Below, piece after piece: positions 11,986 to 24,460 of a stretch of 64,000 nt of DNA. Position 1 is the first letter of the stretch; each line of letters opens with the position of its first letter. The notes beneath the pieces are model-generated. The model searched no databases. It was not told the origin of the DNA and saw only the letters and a list, made by a program, of their open reading frames with translations. The DNA lies in NCBI GenBank assembly GCA_029204225.1, contig CM055107.1:5169633-5233632 (forward strand). The letters are read 5' to 3'. Origin of the DNA: Diphasiastrum complanatum (Eukaryota; Streptophyta; Lycopodiopsida; Lycopodiales; Lycopodiaceae). The position numbers and the translations under genes are program-made.

Positions 11986-13380
11986 TTGGTAAAGATGGTT
12001 GTCCCTGGAGCTGCTCTTGGAGGTGCTCCACAGGAGGTCAATCAAATTATTGTTAGAAGAGCACCCCGATTAGATCTACCCAAATATAATGGATTAACAG
12101 ATCCAGTTAGATTTTTTCAGATCTATGCTGAATCCTGTGAGGTCTATGGTGAGATTTATCCTCAAGATAAACTTAAGTTGTTTCCTATGGCCTTAATAGG
12201 TGCAGCACAAGATTGGTACTATAACCAAGATGAAATTGAGCGTACAGATTGGGAGGCTGTTAAACGAGCCCTTATCACACAGTTCAAACCGCAGAAGTTT
12301 ATGGAAGACCCTTTTCTACTTTTAAGTAAAATTAAAATGGGAAAGCGGGAAATGGTTCGAGATTACATCGAAAGGGTGAAACGTCTTAGATCTGAATGTG
12401 AGCCTGAGCTGATTAATGAAAATGCCATGATTATGTGGTTTTTGTCAGGTCTACCTAAACGGATCAGACGTGAGCTAAAACGCCATAACGAGTACGCACT
12501 TTTGCAAAATGCGATGGATGATGCAATTCGGGAGGAGGATGAAGATTCAGATGATGAGCTGAATGTCAGTATGTTGCCTTATACAACAGGGCAGACTACT
12601 ACGACATCCACCACTATTGCATCAACGAATGCCAATGCTACTATAGAAATGATGCTCAATGAGTTCAAGAAACTTGGAAAAACCCAGTAGAAACAGATGG
12701 AAAAGTTGTAGTTGCAATTTGATGAGAAGATCAAAGCATTGGAAAATTTCCACGGAGAAGCGAAAAAGGAACCTGAGAAGTTTGCAAAGACTTTTTCTAC
12801 CAAGGAGAATGTCTGGTGTTCTATTTGTACAAAAAATCACATAGCGAACGAGTGTCCTCAATTGAAAATACGAATGGAAATCAATGTTTGCCATCTATGT
12901 AATTCACCTGACCATGAGACTGTCTTTTGCAACTTCAACCCTAAGATAATTTAGCAACGGCATGCCCAGATAGGATATCGAGATCCACAGTATGGAGGCA
13001 ATCCAATAGCAAGATTGTGACAATATACTCTTTGATACCCAGAACGTCTAGCTTTGCATGCCCCTCCAAAACACTCCGCTCCTCCTGCCAATTTGATGAA
13101 ACTAGAACCTTATGGAAGTGCTGAGCAATGGAGCTATGGTAATGATCAGGAAGGTGGATCTTCATAACAGTATGCCATTTATGCTGCCGCTCAACAACAA
13201 GCCTCAAGAAATTGGGCCAGAGCACCACTTGGATGCTTTGCATGTGGAGAAAATCACAGAGTTGCAAAATGCCCAAATAAAGAAAAATTTGTACCATTTT
13301 GTCATGACTGTGGATATGAGCATTGCTATAAAGACTGTCCAGCAAGACCGAATCCACCACCAGCTACAACACCTGTAAAT
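11986..13380 (+). other. Gypsy gag part with zinc knuckles
   Basis: The first 234 codons (to 12690) contain the gag core: PKYNGLTDPVRFF, a DWYYNQ motif, and the FKPQKFMEDP and MVRDYIERVKRLR segments typical of plant gypsy gag. Downstream sequence encodes several Cys/His clusters of the CX2CX3-4HX4C zinc-knuckle type (CSICTKNHIANEC, CHLCNSPDHETVFC, then ACGENHRVAKC and CHDCGYEHCYKDC). Such clusters bind the packaged RNA. The region is decayed in this copy. Confidence 0.75.
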
Positions 13381-13683
13381 TTGATAACAATCAAACAAGG
13401 ATCAGTAGCTCAGAATAAACCAAGTGCACCCTTGATGGTGGTCACTAGAGCACAAAAGCAAAAAGAACCAGTAGTGGATTCAGTACTTGCTGATTCTATA
13501 CTATTGAACGATACACCAACAACATTGGGAGTCTATCCAAATCTTAATGCAGAAAAACAAAGATATCAGGATATGAGACAGTGGATTAAACATCTGCAAG
13601 AAGAAGAGGAACTTGAAGTTGCTAAAGCAATAGCCGAAGTTCGGTCTTTACCATTGTAGCCTCCAAGAAATTTACGTACGGAT

Positions 13684-14232
13684 ATGAATGATCAATTACA
13701 TCATCACGAAGAACCCTTCCAAATGACTGAATCGGAAGCACCGCATACAGAATTACTCATGAATATTTTGTCTAGCAAGATCAATATTTCATTGGGAGAG
13801 TTCCTAAAGTTGGTGCCAAAAGCAAAAGAAGTCTTAGCGCAAAAGTTAGCTCAAGAAGAATCAGAAGACCATCAGGAGCCGCTTTTTTGTGCTGGATTTG
13901 AAGAATCTAACGATGTACTCCATGTTGGAGCCGCTTGGGAAAGTGAAAAAAAGAATATCACTCTACCGATACAACATAGACAATTTTCTAAAGAAGCAGC
14001 CGTGATAGATGGCGGTTCAGGAGTTAACCTGATTTCTACAAAGCTATGTACAAAATGGGGCCTTACAAAGATTAAGCCTGCTACTTTTGCTATTAAGCTA
14101 GCTGATCAAACGATATTTCGTCCACGAGGAATGGTGGAAGATATACATGTCAGGATTGCAGGAGTACAGTACGTCGTTACTTTCGTCGTGATGGACTTAC
14201 CAAAAGCACCAAATGTCTACCAGTTTTCTTAG
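13684..14232 (+). other. Gypsy protease-like part
   Basis: A 182-codon frame carries AAVIDGGSGVNLIS, the aspartic protease active-site type seen in plant gypsy elements, followed by a typical beta-rich stretch (FAIKLADQTIFRPRGMV). The upstream part holds an acidic linker. The protease would normally release gag and pol products. This is a fossil copy. Confidence 0.65.
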
Positions 14233-14346
14233 GACGTCCATGGTTACAAGTTGCACAAGTAATTCATAACTGGGATACCGGGTATCACTTTTGAAAATCG
14301 TGAACGTGCAGTTAAAGTTGATCCTACGACTTGGACTATCAAGCCA

Positions 14347-15240
14347 GTGGTTCAAAAAGTGGATGACGATTCATCAACAACGGATCACACTTGTGATCGA
14401 CCAGAGAAAAAATTGGGAGTTCACTACAATTCTCAAACGGATGCTGTCAATCGGAACGAAGCTAAGTGGGTTGAAGCCAAAGCTGTCAAAGTGGCTGATG
14501 CGAAATCTACGGCCAAGTTTCTATATGAAAATATTATAATTAGATTTGGATGTCCGATCGAAATTGTCAGTGATCGGGGTACACACTTTGTTAATCAAAC
14601 AATAAAGTGTTTACTGGAAGATTTTTTTGTTATACACAGATTTAGTACTCCCTATTATCCCAGAGGGAATGGCCAAGCTGAATCTTTCAATAAGATTCTC
14701 TGCACCATTATGACAAAGACAGTTGAAGCGAGTCGGTCTGATTGGGAACATAAACTGTATGCAGCATTATGGGCATTCAGAATCGCTTACAAAAATAGTA
14801 CAAATCAAACACCTTTTCAATTGGTTTATGGTCAAGATGTTGTTATGCCAATTGAATTTTTAATCCCATCTTTATGCATAGCAGCAACGGAATGATTAAA
14901 TGGTGATTAGTCTTTACAACTTCGTCATGAAGCATTGCACAAATTATGTGAAACCCGATTGATGGCAGTTCATGCCTTAGCAACAAAGAAAGCCCGCCTC
15001 AAGGCATGGCACGATCGTCGATTGCACAAGAAAGATCTGGAAGCAGAAGAGCTTGCATTGATGTACAAAACCAAGCTGATCAAGGGTAAGTTGAAGTTTA
15101 CTGATGAAGGCCCGTATAAAGTGAAGGAAATCTTGATCTATGGCACAATAATTCTTTAGCACTTGGATGGAAAACGATTTGATACTCCGGTAAATGGCAG
15201 CTGATTACACAAGTTTTGGCAGCCTGCTCCGCCAGTTCAG
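14347..15240 (+). other. Gypsy integrase part
   Basis: The frame 14347-14895 contains the second half of an integrase core: SDRGTHFVNQ (second Asp), PYYPRGNGQAES (Glu), WEHKLYAALWAFR and LVYGQDVVMPIEF. The next piece (14935-15160) resembles the integrase C-terminal segment (KARLKAWHDRR and FTDEGPYKVKEI). This is the enzyme that joins element DNA to the host. The element is broken here as elsewhere. Confidence 0.78.
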
Positions 15241-16040
15241 CAAGCCTGACGCAATATATTTTTTCATTTTATTTGTTTTCAAGTTTTTGTTTTCAGTATT
15301 TAATTTGCTGACCTTTTGTTTGGAATAAGACAGTTATAAAAAAAAAATAATAATAATAAGGAAAGACTGATGAGCAAAAGTCAGGAAGTCATCAGCATAA
15401 GGAAAAGGAAGCACAGTATTTTATGGAAAATGACTTAAAAAATCACTGTTTTGGACAGATTTGGCCAATACAGTATCAGAAACCTTCGCTGAGCTCTCAA
15501 ACTGTACATCCACCCTTGATTTATCTAAATTGAGGTGGGCGAAGGTTTTTGACAAGAGAAAATTCAATTTTTGAGTTAGGCGAATGTTCAGTGATATGCC
15601 ATTTTGGGCCTTCGTCGAACATCATAACTTCATTATGAACCTTCGCCGACCTGCTAGATGATCTTAAAATGTCAAAATTAGGTTGTCCATAGGTTCAGAT
15701 GAATGCATTTATGACAGTACCTGGGCAAAGGACCCTCTTGGGAGAAGGTTCGTCCTTCGCCAGCCTTGGAAAACGTTCGCCTGATAGGTTCAGATCCCTA
15801 GAAACCTTCGTCGAGATTTTTATAGCCTATTTTTACAATACTGTATATGCCTGCAAATTTTTGTTCAGAACTGATCAACCCAACTACTATTCAGTGTAAT
15901 AGACCCACCAAATTCACCTATAAGTTGGCTGAATTCGATTCATTCCTCGCTTGTGCTAGCGAAGCTCTTGCGAATTTTTCTTGCAACCAAAGCCTTCCAA
16001 ATTTTTTGCATTGCCTTTTGATACACTTTCATGCGTTATA
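15241..16040 (+). other. Gypsy spacer between integrase and extra ORF
   Basis: The AT-rich spacer again contains repeated CCTTCGCC/GCCGA-type motifs like those in the 5' leader. No domain was recognised. Confidence 0.5.
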
Positions 16041-18432
16041 ATTCCTTTCTGATCATCATGTCTTCTACCGATACTTTTCAGTCTCCGCACTAGACTATCC
16101 ATCGTGATGTCCCATCTGCAACGGACATCATGATTCTTCCTAGCACACGCATGGTCACTCAGTGGATGACCCTTGCAGAGCCTCTACTTACTACAATGGG
16201 TATTCATGAGAGAGGCTTTTTGGGACGCATCAATATGGATTTCATCTCTCTTGCCTTCAGTACGTGGAAGGAAGAGAAATCCAAGTTTTATATCACCTTC
16301 CAAGGAGCCACACACAAGGTGCACGTCACTGAGGCTGCACTTGCAGCTATAGGAATCTCATCCGATACGCAAGCCTCACCCAATCACAAGCACGCCAAAC
16401 AGGCCATCAAGCCATACATTGACCTCACCAACGATCTGCACTGGACTAATGATGGCTACCTTCTGGAAGCCATCACTGAGCCTTCCATCCACGCCGTTGT
16501 CCAGTTGTTGAATCATTTCCTGATGGTTGACAACCTCAGGAAAGACCACATCACATCTCAAATCCTTCACAGGATAGTGGAGTCCTACACAAAGTTGTCC
16601 AAAGCCCCTCTTGAATCATATAACTGGTTCAAGACCATTTCTAGTGAGCTTAAGCGAGCTATTAAGGCCAATACAAAGTAGCAGTTTGCCGCTGGCTCTC
16701 TATTGTCCCTCTTAGCCGCTTCTCACTTAGAAAACAGAATCCATGGCTTCCACCTGGATTTTGTGCTTTCGGTTTACGAAGAAGCACCGGTCGAGTCATC
16801 TCATCAGGCATCAAGTTCTCATAGTCGTCATCCACGCCGCGAGATCGTAATTCCTGACTCGCCTTCAGCGTCATGACGTCACACTAGGCATACCTCGTCA
16901 GTTGCGCTTCCACCCCCTGCTGCTGTTCACACTGAACTTCCCATTCCCCTCGCCTCTGATGCTTCCCTCGCCTCTGCTCCCATACAAGGACAGTATGTGA
17001 CCATTGGGCCTACCATTCCCATCACAGCTGCCCAGGCTGCCTCACCCCCGCACACTAAAGCAACCTCACCCAACACCCAGTTTTTCATGAATATGTTCGA
17101 TGATTCCAACCCCCTTGGGGCCACCAAAATCTTTGAAATGCCCTAGAGCCCAGTGCCCTTTGGACCCCAATCCCCTGGATGAAGATTCGGGCATATCCAT
17201 GAATAGACTATTGGTGTCAAAGATGCCAGTCAACAACCACCCACACAGGGTAGCCCAGCTACACTTCGGGTCGACACAGTTGTAAAGTCACCAAAGCAGT
17301 TTGACGCCACGATGCCTGAAGGGTTTGAAGAAGATGATACTTTCAAAGAAGAAGAGACCTTGGCACCTATTCCACGCCTACCAAGGATAGTACCATCAGG
17401 GTCTCCTACTGCTACCACCTCCACGACCGTTAATTTTGGTGATGCTCTAGGGTTAGTTTCCAGCCTTGGGCAAGTGATCCAGTCTATGTTGGATAAGAAG
17501 AAGGAAATGGAATAGAGGATCTCTGATCTAGGATCCGAAAACACTCTGATCAGCCAGAAAATTGTCCAGCTGGATCGAGAGGTAAAGATAGCCAAGCAAC
17601 ATGAAGAAAAGGCTGAAAGCGAAAAGACATTGGCCCAACAACAAGCTGATCGCTTGGAAACCTACATCAGCTCCCTGCAAAACACCCTGACAATCGCACA
17701 TGATCAGGTAGATAAGGCAGTGCAAGATGCCAAGCAACATGTGCAACTGCTGAAGGGGCAATTACAAATGGCCGAACAAGATTGCACATGGCTTCAAGGT
17801 GAATTGGATGTCACCACCCTTGAGCGTGATGCATATCTGCAAACACAAATACCCGATCATCCGGTCACACCGACGGAGATTGCATATTTGTTCAAGAAAG
17901 TGGAAACATGCAAAGTGGTCCTTCAGGGATTCCAAGGCCGCTTTGATAGGTTCAAAGGAGCAGTTTCAACCGAGTTGGCAAAGGCAAAAGAGACCATCAA
18001 CGCCTATGAAAATGCCGCCGCTGAGAGCAGCCGGCATGGAGAATCATGGTTTTTGAGAAAACTCCAGAATCCATTAGGAGTTACCTCGCCAGCCCTCGCC
18101 AGTTGCGAGTAGATCCTTATTATGTGCCAATGTGGCGAAGACAAAAATGGAAAGATTTGGGATTGGCTATGGACAAAATCACCATCCATACGCCCAATTG
18201 GCTAGTCATCCATCAGCCTTACAACTGGAACATTTTAGTGGACTTCCACCAGGCCTTACAAGCATATCAGAGAGAGTATGTCCACTCTCCGGATCCAACG
18301 GTGCGACAATCGACAATGTTTGCAAAAGATCTAACTCTGTTGGTGTCAGTGGCAACCAAATGGGACGATTGCCTTCCTACCCTGACATTCGATCCAAATA
18401 AGCCGATGGCCTCAGAGCAAATCAAAGATTAG
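16040..18432 (+). other. Gypsy extra 3' coding region with coiled coil
   Basis: This region lies between integrase and the 3' LTR in the sense direction. Its first frame (16130-16681) encodes a globular-looking segment (FLGRINMDFISLAFSTW, KFYITFQGATHKVHVTEAAL) whose layout recalls plant retroelement extra ORFs and plant-mobile-type domains. A Pro/Ser-rich middle follows. From about 17530 to 18000 a heptad-like coiled coil appears (ADRLETYISSLQNTLTIAH, LQMAEQDCTWLQGELDV). Extra 3' ORFs are known in Athila/Tat-like gypsy elements; some are called env-like, but I see no signal peptide or transmembrane segment. The region is broken. Confidence 0.55.
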
Positions 18433-18686
18433 CTACTGATTGTTCGTCTGTACTTCCGTGCGGCTATGATGGGAGGCTCTTGGGAATCTCGCTTCACCTC
18501 ATGGACAACTTCCAAGTGGATTGCCAGAGCCCACCATTGTTTCCTGCCGCATAACTTGAATTTCAATACTGCATGCCTTGACTTTATGGAGAAGGTGCAG
18601 TATCATTTAATTAAGATTCGGCGCGAAGCCAATAAAAGTCCCTAATAACTGCATATTGCAGGTGTCGTGGGACCGCTGCCAGTTTT

Positions 18687-18698
18687 GGTGGGGGATAC
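18687..18698 (+). promoter_or_regulatory. Gypsy polypurine tract
   Basis: GGTGGGGGATAC immediately precedes the 3' LTR, as expected for the plus-strand primer. Confidence 0.7.
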
Positions 18699-19458
18699 TG
18701 CTGGAGGGTTTGTGAATCTCAAGGCAACCCTAATCCTAGTTAATAAGTGAGAGGGATTTGGCACCCTGCGTGTGTAAGTTCAACCCAATGATCACATAGT
18801 TATTTGATTGATTAGTTAAAAGTTAATAAAAGGACTTTAGGCCTTTTTGTGGGACTTTTAATGTCGCAGGGCCTAAATGTCAAGTTAGTGAATAAAATTG
18901 GGTTTCCCTCCAATTTTGATGGTTTCCACACTTTTTTAAATTTGAATAAAAAGAGAGGCAAGACTGGACCAATAGGATTCAAAGGCCAGGGTCCTCCTCT
19001 CTACTATAAAAAGGGACCAACTCGAGTTGCTCCTCATGTTCATTTTCTCATTTCAATAAAGCAGATTGGTTCTCTTTAGAAATGATTGATGAATGTCCTT
19101 GCTCTTCCTCTCTTTTCCTCCATTCCTCATGCTTTCTTTGGTATTTGCTAATTGTTGGATTTGATCATTATTGGGATTGCTATTTCTTATGCTTTTTGTG
19201 AGAGAGAAAGGGAGAGAGAGAAGAGTAAGTTTTTATCATTGTTGTGGATTTAGGGTTAATGGAAGTAGGGTTAATGGATGTAGTGTTAATGCTTAGTGTT
19301 AATGGATGTTAGTGTTAGATATTCCATTCATGTTAAAATCTGAACTATACTATCACTCTCATGGGAACAAACCTACGCGTGACAACTAACTTCGTCTCTT
19401 TGATGCTAGATTGACTAGATCTTGGATTCAGGTTAGGCAAGAAAAGAAACCCATTACA
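18699..19458 (+). repeat. Gypsy 3' LTR
   Basis: It begins TGCTGGAGGGTTTG and ends ACCCATTACA, and is the partner of 10041-10785. It carries one extra copy of a roughly 15-bp GGGTTAATGG-type unit. Confidence 0.88.
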
Positions 19459-19463
19459 TGTTG

Positions 19464-19566
19464 TTGGCGAGTTGGCTGCTTGTATGTCAAGTGGGTTTGG
19501 ATGGCAAGAGTTGAAGGCTGGGAAGCTAAGTCGTGATTCCCTGCTCTCTTTGGGATGCCTGCGCTA
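19464..19566 (-). repeat. Foldback right arm, outer piece
   Basis: TTGGCGAGTTGGCTGCTTGT through GGGATGCCTGCGCTA is the reverse complement of 8525-8627. It proves that the LTR element landed inside the arm. Confidence 0.85.
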
Positions 19567-20104
<538 letters not shown>

Positions 20105-20581
20105 TGCGTTTGAAAGATCTCCCACTCTAGCTCTCTTATTAGTGTTTTCTTTTGAAGCATTTCACACGTGCCAAAAGTAGGATTCAAACTTGTCTAAGTG
20201 CCTCAATCCATTTTGAGTATCTAATCTAGATAATCTTGTTTTGTGGAATATTTGAGATCTATCTCAAATACAGTTGCAATTTTTTCACATGGGAAGGTCG
20301 GTCGGGCCCCACAGCTCTCTTTTCTTCTTTATCTAATCAGCTTCAATAAAAATATCCCCTCCTCAAACTAGCATGCTCACATCACCTGAGAGCCAAGTAG
20401 GAACCAGGTCATTTGTGTCCAAGCAAGCACACAACAAACAGAACATACCAACCAAAGCAAACACAGAGGATCCCTCTCAAGCCACATTCCCCTTGAGACC
20501 AGACGTAGGACCTTTGCCTAGCCGCGCCCACACAAATCTATCACAGAATTAGCCCATGGGAAAACATCCATCCAACCATCC

Positions 20582-20985
20582 GTGCTTTCACCATTAAGCA
20601 GCACATTGCCTCAGTCACACCCCACCAACTCTAGTCGATAGCCCTTATAGCCAAATAATCGACAGCTATCCCGCACCGGCAGCTAACCACCCGTGCTTTA
20701 CACCCGAATTCGAGCAGCATCTTTGTATCAATCGTTAACCCGTACAGTTCGAATATGTCACCCTGCACCCCACAAGGCACAAACCGTGCTTTCACCTACC
20801 TAGGCAGCACTTTGCCTCATCTGTCCTACGTGCAGACGGCGCCAGGCTCAAACCGCGAGAACTGACTGTGCTTACACCTCAAGGGCAGCACATTGACTCA
20901 TCAAGTCCCCCGTTCTGTCGACCACCCCGACCGTGGACGCACCCGTGCTTACATTGTGGACAACACCTTGCACAACGACTGTCAT
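20582..20985 (-). repeat. Five CCGTGCTTTCACC...GCAGCAC units in a leader
   Basis: A GTGCTT(T)ACACC/TCACC motif begins at about 20582, 20693, 20791, 20869 and 20946. It is followed 10-20 bp later by GCAGCAC or a relative and usually TTGCCTCA. Spacing shrinks from about 111 to 77 bp. Confidence 0.7.
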
Positions 20986-21042
20986 GACAAATCCCAAAAA
21001 GTGGTCCTCCCTGTGAGACTTGCGTAGCTGACCGGCTAGTCA

Positions 21043-21054
21043 ACTCTGATACCA
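21043..21054 (-). promoter_or_regulatory. Primer-binding site, initiator-Met type
   Basis: On the minus strand TGTGGTATCAGAGTTG follows the LTR end. The TGGTATCAGAG core is the usual plant initiator-tRNA-Met primer site. Confidence 0.7.
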
Positions 21055-21056
21055 CA

Positions 21057-21526
21057 TGTTGCGTCGGCGGCTCAAAGGGCGCTGGGACTTGAGCGGTTTC
21101 CCCAACACGCGCTTAAGTCTAATATTCATCCATCATGCACTTACGTAAAAGCCAACTTAGAAACGTAACAAGCTTAACCATTCAGACTTAAGAAAATTGG
21201 AATCCCAACCAACCCAAAAGCCAACTCAAAATACTTCCCCAAAAGTTAACCAAAGGCAAAGACAAGCCACACATGGAACTCAAGACATAGTGGTCACCAA
21301 ACTGACCAAATGGCATAGTGGCGAGCCACACGTCAGTGACGTGGACCCTTAGGCACCAGCGACACAAAAAGGTTGTAGTAAGGTCCTTCCACTTGGACCA
21401 GTCCCGAAGGGAAAACCGAAATGGTAATCATCCCCAAGGATCAACTTTATTAAATTTGGAAGAGAGTATATTCATACATAGATTGACTGGTCTCGGGGCC
21501 ACCAAATTGTAAAAGACCCTAACAAA
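21057..21526 (-). repeat. LTR, minus orientation, 470 bp
   Basis: Read on the minus strand it begins TGTTAGGGTCTTTTACAATT and ends CGACGCAACA next to the primer site. The TG...CA ends and position support an LTR. Confidence 0.65.
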
Positions 21527-22239
21527 GGTGATGAAAGATCCTTTGTGGACATCACTCTTTTTAGGAGTCTTATAGGCTCCTTAATTTGGCTCACAATAAC
21601 TAGGCCTGACATAAGTTTTCGTGTTCAAGCTATGCAAAATCCTACTATTCATCATTGGAAAATGGCCAAAAGAGTGCTTAGATACATATCTTGAACTTTT
21701 GATTATGGTTTGCTGTATAAAAGTGAAGATCTTTCTATAGTTGGCTATTCTGACTCGGATTTTGCAAGTGATAGAGCAGATCAAAATTCTACAAGTGCTT
21801 ATGTCATATATATTGGAGGAAACTTGATATCTTGGCTTTCCAAAAAGCAAGATAATGTATCACTCTCATCTTGTGAAGCTAAGTATAAGGCACTCACTAC
21901 TACAACAAAGGAAGTGCTTTGGATCAAGAGGTTGCTCGTGGAGCTGAAGATAATCATGGAAGATGAGCTACCTATGCTCATGTGTGACAACATTTCAGCA
22001 CAAGCCCTTGCCAACAATCCGATATTCCATGCAAGGAGCAAACACATCGAGGTTGCACATCACTTCGTGAGAGAGAAGCTCATTGGAGGGGAAATCTACT
22101 TGGAACACATCGACACATCATCTTGTATTGCAGATTTGCTCACCAAACCTTTGAGCAAAAGTTCCTTCATCAAGCATAGAGCCAATCTTGGAGTAATACC
22201 AAGATCCATGTTCAAGTCAACATAAATTGTTTCTAGGAG
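21527..22239 (+). mobile_element. Copia 3' end: RNase H part
   Basis: The translation shows LIGSLIWLTITRPDIS, then YSDSDFASDRADQ, ISWLSKKQDNVSLSSCEAKY and HARSKHIEVAHHFVREK, the classic end of copia pol (late reverse transcriptase and RNase H). The longest open piece is 21710-22225. TCTAGGAG before 22240 may be a decayed polypurine tract. The 5' part of the element is absent here, and the fragment has about two breaks. Confidence 0.8.
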
Positions 22240-22890
22240 TGTTGAATTAAAAAATAATCTATCTTGACTGTAGGCTTGCTACAAACTTTGTGCTACACAA
22301 GTATGTTGTTTCATAAATGTAAATGCCAAATTTGGCCTAGATAGAACTCGAGCTATATGGATTTGTCATATCTAGTTGGTTGAATACAACTTGCATATAA
22401 ATTGTAGACTTAGAAATAGCATTAATATGCTTGTAGAAACTCGTGACATATCACATGCATTTATTGTAAGTGATCCATAGTGACATGCAAGGCATGCACA
22501 AAGTGAAATGGACACATGCATGATGATTTGTACAATTCTAGTTAGAAGTAGGACACTTGGTAAAAGTAGGTAGAGATACATGCATGAGATGTGACAAATG
22601 TCACTTAGACTCTAGTTTCCACTTTAGATGTGATTGAAAGGTGGATGGATGTGGTTCTACCTCGAGCTACCTCAAACTCCATAAATATGTGTAGCTATTC
22701 TCATAATTTTTGATGAAGAACCAAAACTTTGTAGCTATTCCATGCCATTTTGGATCTATACCATATTTGCTTGAATATCTTTATCTCTTTCTCTCTCTAA
22801 CTCGTGTTGAGGCTAATGCTCATACACTAAATTCTTGTACTTTTGCTCATTTGTAATTCAATGCTATCATTCTCTGATTCTTAGCATGCT
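22240..22890 (+). repeat. Copia 3' LTR (end uncertain)
   Basis: TGTTGAATTAAAAAATAATC directly follows the pol end and purine tract. The sequence contains a TATA-like CCATAAATATG near 22680. The 3' boundary is a guess at ATTCTTAGCA, since no second LTR is present. Confidence 0.5.
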
Positions 22891-22959
22891 AGATTGTGGT
22901 TAAGCCATAAACTCTTCGCTAACGATTTGGCCTACATTATCGAGCTTCGTCACTAATCT

Positions 22960-24460
22960 ACTTCCCTTCTCCTTATTGAGCTTGCTCGTTTCTATGACTT
23001 TTCAGCGTCTTTGATTAACTACTAATAATCTGATATCGTTGTTCTCTCTCATGATGCTCCCCCTGATTGGTGTTAAGGTGTAGGTTTAAACGTCCTTCCT
23101 CATAAACCATCTTTAAATATATTGGCTTCCCTCTAGGTGCCTCGTATTCTAACAGAGACCGATTTAACTGGATTACTGACAAAATTAGATCCCAATACTT
23201 TTTTGGAACTCTTTTAAATTATCCTTTTATGCTCATTGTTTTTAAACATATCATTCCTCCTAGTTCACCAATTTTCTTTTTATCTGGTTCTTTCCCCCTT
23301 CCCATTCTCTATCTAATGCTAAGACTTTTTGAAAATTCCTTTGAAATAATAGACCTAGCCTTTTGAATTGGGATATCTACATGGCTCCCAAAGAACTAGG
23401 TGGTTTTGGTTATCATCTCTCTTAGTTCATTTTATAGACGTATTCATGCCAGCTTCGTTTCTCCTCAACCCTTGATTCTCATGATGACAACTATTCTTTC
23501 TCCTCTTCCTTCATTCGATGTCAATAACCCTCATTCTTACTTTCTAGAATTTACTCAATCATCCTTCCTGCTCTTATCTCTCTTCCTCCTTTATTCAAGT
23601 CAATATTACTCTCTCTATGCGGGAGCATACTTTTTCGTAATGGATTAGTTTTGTTTCTCCTTTGGATTCTCTCTGGTTTTCTAAGGTGATTACCATTAAC
23701 TCTAAACTTCTGGCTTTGATCGAGAGCAGACTTTGACTTGTCAGGGGCTTGTTGCTTGGGACCATATCATGAACTCGATTTACTCTAATATTATCTCTCG
23801 TCGCAAAGTTGAACTGGGTCTCTCCTCTCGCAAAACTGCCTTTTCGTCTGGCAATGTTGGCCCCTTGACTACTTGTGCTGCTTCTGACTACAATGAAAAA
23901 TGGACTTTCATGACAAATCAGACAATATTTCCTACTCTATTTTTTCTCCTACTAAAGAAACTAATTTCACTTTCTCGTGGTACAACTCGAAATGAAAAGT
24001 TTTTGACCCCTCCCACCTTTGGAAATCTAGATTCTGTCTTAACTTTAAGATCAAAACAAGCTTAGAGTCTTTTTCACGAGGATCCTTCAACTCTCTCTTT
24101 CTTTATGTATCAATTATAGAGGGGATGTGTCACATTTCTACTCTAAGTGTAAAATGTTTGATGAGAATGTGATACATTTGTTCTTTCAGTACTATGCTCT
24201 ACTTTGGAAAATTGTTACTGACCTTTTTATTGCATGCTTTCATGTCAGGTTTAAGAGATTCAGTCATCTAGATCTTCTGTCAAACGATATTACGTTTGAT
24301 GATGCAAACTCCAATGATTTTTGGCAATGTATTGTGGAACATTTGGCTGGACAAGAATAGTAGAGAACTTGGGAATGGTGATTTTTACAGCTCCCCTCTA
24401 TTCCTCTTTAAAGAGGCTGACAAAGCCTATGCTTCTTTAAAAATTTTGTTTCTTTGTACT
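22960..24460 (+). pseudogene. LINE 3' end (reverse transcriptase tail and zf-RVT-like region)
   Basis: Translations across shifting frames show late LINE features: LNWDIYMAPKELGGFGYH near 23360-23420 (compare W..VC.PKE.GGLG), a Trp-rich linker, then VIHLFFQYYALLWKIV near 24165-24220 (compare HLF..C..A..LW). WNIWLDKNSRELG near 24330-24375 is the typical terminal motif of plant LINEs. Several stops and at least two frame changes show that the copy is dead. The endonuclease and core catalytic motifs are missing, consistent with 5' truncation. Confidence 0.65.

Larger units (their letters stand above)
10041..19458 (+). mobile_element. Ty3/gypsy LTR element with extra 3' reading frame (broken)
   Basis: The element has TG...CA LTRs (10041-10785 and 18699-19458), a tRNA-Asp-type primer site, a gag region with zinc knuckles, a protease-like part, an integrase part and a long additional region before the polypurine tract. 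I did not recognise a reverse transcriptase/RNase H part in this copy. The LTRs differ at roughly 35-40 positions by hand count (about 5 %), mostly transitions, plus a short indel, so the insertion is fairly old: a few million years at fast plant rates and more at slow ones. It is clearly broken, with at least half a dozen breaks. Gag-protease order and primer type fit the non-chromovirus gypsy group, a tentative placement. Confidence 0.85.
8525..19566. mobile_element. Foldback-type DNA transposon split by an LTR element
   Basis: The left arm (8525-9195) is the reverse complement of a right arm made of two separated pieces, 9408-10040 and 19464-19566. The spacer between the arms (9196-9407) is about 212 bp. 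The outer ends match as TAGCACAGGCATCCC on the left and, reversed, TAGCGCAGGCATCCC on the right. Without the inserted LTR element it would be about 1.6 kb, with arms of about 0.67 and 0.74 kb. No transposase is encoded, so it is non-autonomous. Long terminal inverted repeats fit Mutator-like or foldback elements. I could not find a flanking target duplication, so the superfamily is inferred. Confidence 0.8.
20290..21526 (-). mobile_element. 5' end of an LTR element (minus strand) with repeat-bearing leader
   Basis: An LTR (21057-21526), a primer site and a leader are recognisable in minus orientation. No coding part of the element was seen and no partner LTR lies in the window, so it is a fragment. 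Confidence 0.6.

Noticed and set aside
16040-18432. Envelope gene of the gypsy element
   Set aside because: No signal peptide, glycosylation-rich ectodomain or transmembrane segment was visible. A coiled coil alone does not support an envelope.
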